Below are positions 20,770 through 21,897 of a stretch of DNA of 21,897 bases, piece by piece. The position numbers and the translations under genes were made by a program. The first letter of the stretch is position 1. Every line of letters starts with the position of its first letter. The stretch is from IMG/VR virus record IMGVR_UViG_3300044960_000317, positions 1 through 21,897 of that record. One strand, given 5' to 3'. The notes beneath the pieces were generated by a model that was given only the letters and a program-made list of their open reading frames with translations, did not search any database and had not been told where the DNA came from. Source of the DNA: a virus.

Positions 20770-21241
20770 TGCCTAGCTCCAACAAGGCGTTTGCTACCTT
20801 CATCCGCACCTCTGGCGGCGCGTCCTCCAGGGCGTGTAGAATGGTTTGACGGATGGCCACCAGGTTCACCTGGACCTGGACTTTTGGCCCCGCGTCAAGC
20901 TCGCCTAAGAGCCGGGCCTCCAGCTCCAGGGCTCGGAGGGCCATGCCTATCGCCTGCACCGCGGCGGTGTACCTCCCCTTGGCGCGGGCCTCCTCCAGCA
21001 GGGTGCGGGCCTCTTGGTTCAGCTCCCTGATGCGCTCGAGGACGGAGGCCCCCCGCTCCACCGCCTGGGCCTCCTGGGCGGCCTGAACGGCGGGGGGCAG
21101 GTGGGCCTCCATGTGGCGATACAAAGCCCTGTAAGAAAACCCGTAGTGTGACGCTATATGACGGTAAGACTCCCCCATAGCGGCACGGCGTTCTATTTCC
21201 GCCCGCTCTGGGTGAGCACACACCACGCACCTACGCCCCAC
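20759..21241 (-). CDS. Putative terminase small subunit with zinc/HTH N-terminus
   Basis: A 160-aa protein with a GTG start overlapping the RusA stop (TAGTG). Residues 1-50 carry CVVCAHPERAEIERRAAMGESYRHIASHYGFSYRALYRHMEAH: a possible zinc knuckle (C5, C8, H10) followed by a helix-turn-helix. The rest is a long helical region (ERIRELNQEARTLLEEARAKG, ALRALELEARLLGEL) and a short C-terminus. DNA-binding N-terminus, oligomerising helices and place just before the large subunit fit a small terminase that recognises the packaging site. A regulator cannot be excluded. Confidence 0.72.
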   Translation of the reverse strand: MGRRCVVCAHPERAEIERRAAMGESYRHIASHYGFSYRALYRHMEAHLPPAVQAAQEAQAVERGASVLERIRELNQEARTLLEEARAKGRYTAAVQAIGMALRALELEARLLGELDAGPKVQVQVNLVAIRQTILHALEDAPPEVRMKVANALLELGNGT

Positions 21242-21603
21242 TACAGCACCTCCACTACAACCTGCACCTTGCCGGGCTTCTCAGAAGCCCGACGCGTCAT
21301 GTGTAGATCAGCCACCTGGTAGTCGTCCTCGATAATCCCTGACTTCGTGAGCGCGTCCAGGATGGGCTTGAGCAGGTTGTCCAGGTCGCGCTTCCGATGG
21401 TCAGGGGGATAGGCAACGATGCGCACCGCCACCTCGCCCTGGATGGTAGGCCGCCCGCCCCTGGCCTGCTTGAGCAGCCATAGGGCCTCCTCCAGCCATT
21501 GGCGGGCCTGGGGCGAGATGTAGCGACGGGTGCCGTTGGATTTCCAGTAGTGGTTGACCGACGGCGGCCAGGGCAGGGTGGCTTTCAGCGCAGAATCGCC
21601 CAC
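21241..21603 (-). CDS. rusA: RusA-family Holliday junction resolvase
   Basis: A 120-aa protein with the full RusA pattern: PWPPSVNHYW (11-20), GEVAVRIVAYPPDHRKRDLDNLLKPILDAL (56-85) with D73, D75 and D83, then GIIEDDYQVADL (89-100). The conserved acidic residues D73, D75 and D93/D94 should bind the metal. It cleaves branched DNA and would resolve recombination or packaging intermediates before the terminase acts. A GTG start 19 nt inside the upstream membrane gene; the stop overlaps the next start. Confidence 0.93.
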   Translation of the reverse strand: MGDSALKATLPWPPSVNHYWKSNGTRRYISPQARQWLEEALWLLKQARGGRPTIQGEVAVRIVAYPPDHRKRDLDNLLKPILDALTKSGIIEDDYQVADLHMTRRASEKPGKVQVVVEVL

Positions 21604-21761
21604 GCCATCACCCCCAGAACGCCGCCGATTGCCATCAACACCATGTACCCCACCACCGCTCCCTCCGGTGCCTGGCGATCACGCAGCCGCCAGAGGGCCA
21701 GGAGGAGAGCGAAGTAAGCGCCAATGAGGAAAGCTAGAAACCAGGCCATACTCCCACCCAT
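21585..21761 (-). CDS. Small two-helix membrane protein
   Basis: A 58-aa protein with two predicted membrane segments, AWFLAFLIGAYFALLLALW (6-24) and VVGYMVLMAIGGVLGVMAWAIL (36-57), joined by a charged turn RLRDRQAPEG. The ATG at 21761 is preferred over one at 21749 because it overlaps the stop of the upstream gene as TGATG, suggesting coupled translation. It could be a holin or other lysis-related peptide, but it lies away from the lysis cassette and no family is recognised. Confidence 0.6.
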   Translation of the reverse strand: MGGSMAWFLAFLIGAYFALLLALWRLRDRQAPEGAVVGYMVLMAIGGVLGVMAWAILR

Positions 21762-21897
21762 CAACTTTCGCCGTTGGCAATCCACATGTTCAGTACCGTG
21801 GGTGGGATGTTTTTATCTTTCCAGTCCACGTACACCAGCCGCCCAATAAGAAAGCCGTCGGGATAGCGAAAGTAGATAAACACTTTCACATGCTTAC
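21761..21897 (-). CDS. Partial unknown protein at right edge
   Basis: An open frame enters from outside the window and ends at the TGA at 21763-21761. The last 44 residues read KHVKVFIYFRYPDGF..., LIGRLVYVDWKDKNIPP and TVLNMWIANGES, with plausible composition (mixed strand and helix, aromatic rich). The stop overlaps the following start (TGATG), as expected for neighbouring genes here. The start is missing or is a GTG close to the edge, so nothing more can be said about its function. Confidence 0.6.
   Translation of the reverse strand, partial: KHVKVFIYFRYPDGFLIGRLVYVDWKDKNIPPTVLNMWIANGES

Noticed and set aside
1-21897. tRNA, rRNA, CRISPR arrays, integrase or Mu-type transposase genes
   Set aside because: None was found on either strand. 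Repeats are limited to the mini-element hairpins and the duplicated lysis fragments.

Overview
The window is a nearly complete morphogenesis region of a Mu-like contractile-tailed phage or prophage in a GC-rich bacterium. Every supported gene reads on the minus strand, so transcription runs from the right edge to the left edge. The genes are packed with 1-60 nt overlaps and strong AGGAGG ribosome sites. High GC, TnpB-type IS200/IS605 ends and heavy use of the palindrome CTCGAG are compatible with a Thermus/Meiothermus-type host, but that assignment is an inference. No transposase, integrase, tRNA, rRNA or CRISPR array is present, so I cannot say whether the phage transposes like Mu or whether it is integrated.

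Right end, 21897 to 16576: a partial unknown gene, a two-helix membrane peptide, a RusA resolvase, a small-terminase candidate with a zinc/HTH N-terminus, the large terminase, a small zinc-ribbon protein, an unknown 82-aa protein, a DUF935 (Mu gp29-like) portal, and a Mu F/SPP1 gp7-like minor head protein with a probable toxin-like C-terminal domain. Next, 16579 to 14505: a sigma70-like promoter and a leader hairpin precede the Mu I-like protease/scaffold gene. That gene has an internal start with a strong ribosome site for a free scaffold. The major capsid protein and a 48-aa charged protein follow.

Middle, 14508 to 13231: an apparent lysis cassette (M23 endopeptidase, holin-like protein, small exported protein) lies inside the structural genes. 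Then come head-tail connector and tail genes (DUF1320/gp36, gpG-like, gp37-like, gp38-position protein), sheath, tube, a tail assembly chaperone with a probable +1 (or -2) frameshift, and the tape measure protein, down to 7097.

Left part, 7107 to 283: baseplate hub and spike, gpW/gp25-like wedge, baseplate J, then a 545-aa protein that fuses a gp48-like baseplate domain to a right-handed beta-helix tailspike. A tail fibre with an AT-rich tip and a putative fibre-assembly protein follow. A TnpB-less IS200/IS605-type mini-element sits exactly between the spike and wedge genes (about 5027-5360). The left edge holds a deleted second copy of the lysis cassette: the first 14 codons of the M23 gene joined to the body of the small exported-protein gene.

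The most interesting points are the baseplate-tailspike fusion, the mini-element with an omega-RNA-like end, the frameshifted chaperone, the scaffold internal start with its regulated-looking leader, and the duplicated, decayed lysis block.
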